Shown: piece after piece, positions 4,991 to 5,769 of the stretch
Layout: the number at the start of each line of letters is the position of its first letter
Numbering within the stretch: position 1 is the first letter of the stretch
NCBI GenBank assembly: GCA_013816275.1
Contig: JACDER010000115.1
Span: 1-5,769, forward strand
Origin: Actinomycetota bacterium
GTDB taxonomy: Bacteria; Actinomycetota; Thermoleophilia; Gaiellales; Gaiellaceae
DNA: 5,769 nt
Reading direction: 5' to 3'
The notes under the pieces: generated by a model
Databases searched by the model: none
What the model was told of the DNA's origin: nothing
Seen by the model: the letters and a program-made list of their open reading frames with translations, nothing else
Position numbers and translations under genes: made by a program

Positions 4991-5602
4991 CAGACCGCTC
5001 TCCAGCGTGATCCCGGCCTCGGCGGCGGCGAACCGGTTCGAGATCCCCCGGCTCGATCCGGGAGTGAGCGTCTCGCTGCACAACGGATAGGCGAGGCCCT
5101 CGGTCGAGATCCCGGTCGCCGGGCCGTTCAGGGCGAACAGCGAGATCAGCTCCCCGTCGGTGCCGGAAAGCGCTCGCTCTCCCCGGATGACGTGCACCCG
5201 CGCGCCGCCCAGGATCGCATCCATCTCCACGCGCTCAAACTGGTCGGCGCCGAGGATCACGAGCTCTCCGAGCAGGTGGTCGAGCCGGCCCTCGATTCCG
5301 CCGATTACGAGAATCCGGCTCGGCCGGAGGTCGAGCGCAGCCAGGAGCGCGAGCTCGAGGTCGGTCGCGTCCTTGTCGACCGGATGCTCCTCGATGCGCG
5401 CGCCCTGAGTCGCCAGCGCCTCCAGGGCCGCGGGCGTCGCCGAGTCGAAATCCCCGATCGCAAGCTCGACTCGCAGCCCGAGCGCGAGCGCGTGGTCGGC
5501 TCCGCGGTCGGCGGCGATCACCCGGGAGCCCGGAGGAATCGCCTCGAGCGCTCTGGCCAGCGGCGCTGAGCCCCCCGCGACCACGACAACCGTGTCGGTC
5601 AC
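4970..5602 (-). CDS. thiN: Thiamine pyrophosphokinase
   Basis: A 210-residue cytosolic enzyme that transfers pyrophosphate from ATP to thiamine, giving TPP in one step. Diagnostic blocks are AADRGADHALALG (30-42), ELAIGDFDS (46-54), the metal/ATP-binding KDATDLELAL (77-86), GGIEGRLDHLLGEL (101-114) and the thiamine-site SRGISNRF (184-191). All key Asp residues of the family appear intact and the length is normal. The GTG at 5600-5602 is well fixed: an in-frame TAG (5624-5626) lies eight codons upstream and the first beta strand begins at residue 4. There is no clear ribosome-binding site. It sits 21 bp after the end of a cupredoxin-like gene on the same strand, so it may be co-transcribed with it. 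It converges on thiY. Its product TPP is the ligand of the riboswitch that precedes the importer, so the two units form a feedback pair. Having it implies use of salvaged thiamine. Confidence 0.94.
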   Translation of the reverse strand: MTDTVVVVAGGSAPLARALEAIPPGSRVIAADRGADHALALGLRVELAIGDFDSATPAALEALATQGARIEEHPVDKDATDLELALLAALDLRPSRILVIGGIEGRLDHLLGELVILGADQFERVEMDAILGGARVHVIRGERALSGTDGELISLFALNGPATGISTEGLAYPLCSETLTPGSSRGISNRFAAAEAGITLESGLLLAVRP

Positions 5603-5623
5603 GCCGGGAGTCTCGCATCGGGG

Positions 5624-5769
5624 CTAGTGGACGCGCAGCCTCCGCGTGCGCGGCCGCTGGTCGCTCCCGTACCGGTACGTTCCCGGCGCCAGCCGTACGC
5701 GCCAGGTTGCCGAGCCGCGGAAGCCGATCCCCGTTCGCTTGTCGATCGCCTTGCCGATCAGGTGGAAGT
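5624..5769 (-). CDS. C-terminal end of a cupredoxin-fold-like protein (5' end outside window)
   Basis: Too short for most gene finders but open on the minus strand from the right edge to a TAG at 5624-5626; 48 residues are visible. They read FHLIGKAIDKRTGIGFRGSA then TWRVRLAPGTYRYGSDQRPR and TRRLRVH. The pattern FHL-x-G, an I/V-D-x-x-T-x-I turn, a W-x-V-x-L strand, then L-x-x-G-T-Y-x-Y and a final basic strand matches the end of plastocyanin-like proteins of actinobacteria, where the tyrosine strand is followed by C-D-x-H and later Met as copper ligands. Here Ser-Asp-Gln-Arg stands at that place, so the usual Cys/His ligands are missing and the protein may not bind copper. It lies 21 bp upstream of thiN in the same direction. 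The family assignment rests on this short stretch and is moderate. Confidence 0.6.
   Translation of the reverse strand, partial: FHLIGKAIDKRTGIGFRGSATWRVRLAPGTYRYGSDQRPRTRRLRVH

Noticed and set aside
5235..5618. A 127-codon minus-strand frame starting ATG upstream of the thiN start
   Set aside because: It is frame-shifted against thiN, reads as Arg/Gly/Ala shadow, and the pyrophosphokinase motifs are all in the other frame.
5668..5679. 12-bp perfect palindrome CGTACCGGTACG
   Set aside because: It falls inside the Thr-Tyr-Arg-Tyr codons of the cupredoxin-like gene and has no repeat or positional context to suggest a site.
1..5769. Search for CRISPR repeats, tRNAs, insertion sequence ends, toxin-antitoxin or defence genes
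   Set aside because: No spaced direct repeats, terminal inverted repeats, transposase motifs or tRNA-like cloverleafs were recognised by eye.

Overview
This is a GC-rich, densely packed window with short or negative intergenic distances. It carries five complete genes of recognisable function, one complete gene of unknown function and two genes cut by the window edges. Several signs suggest a high-GC actinobacterium, most likely of the Thermoleophilia (Gaiellales/Solirubrobacterales) type. These are strong G/C third positions, GTG starts, a stand-alone DUF6457 protein, a secreted beta-domain and a cupredoxin-like tail of kinds I associate with that group, and several starts with no Shine-Dalgarno sequence. 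The taxonomic guess is inference; no rRNA or marker gene is present.

Left part (1-2407): the 3' end of a secreted-type protein (+) meets a PfkB-family sugar/nucleoside kinase (-) tail to tail at a GC palindrome that contains both stop codons. The kinase and a class I SAM-dependent methyltransferase (+) diverge from a 23-bp gap. The methyltransferase then runs 17 bp into the 3' end of a small DUF6457 gene (-).

Central part (2408-4990): a TPP riboswitch (THI box) lies immediately upstream of a three-gene ABC importer operon: ATPase (ThiZ-like), permease (ThiX-like) and an NMT1/THI5-type lipoprotein (ThiY-like). The importer genes overlap each other by 4 and 8 bp. The conserved 3' strand of the riboswitch is itself the ribosome-binding region of the first gene, so control of translation initiation is the simplest reading.

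Right part (4970-5769): a thiamine pyrophosphokinase gene (-) converges on the importer and overlaps the thiY stop region by 21 bp. Upstream of it, 21 bp away on the same strand, lies the C-terminal end of a cupredoxin-fold-like protein that runs off the window.

Together the central and right parts form a vitamin B1 module. The importer brings in a thiamine-related pyrimidine (or thiamine), the kinase makes TPP from thiamine, and TPP bound by the riboswitch would shut down import. I found no CRISPR array, tRNA, rRNA, insertion sequence, phage or defence gene. The most unusual points are the riboswitch with an extra P3a hairpin but no visible P1 stem, the overlapping divergent promoter-like elements, the convergent overlaps, and an 18-bp perfect palindrome near the end of thiZ.
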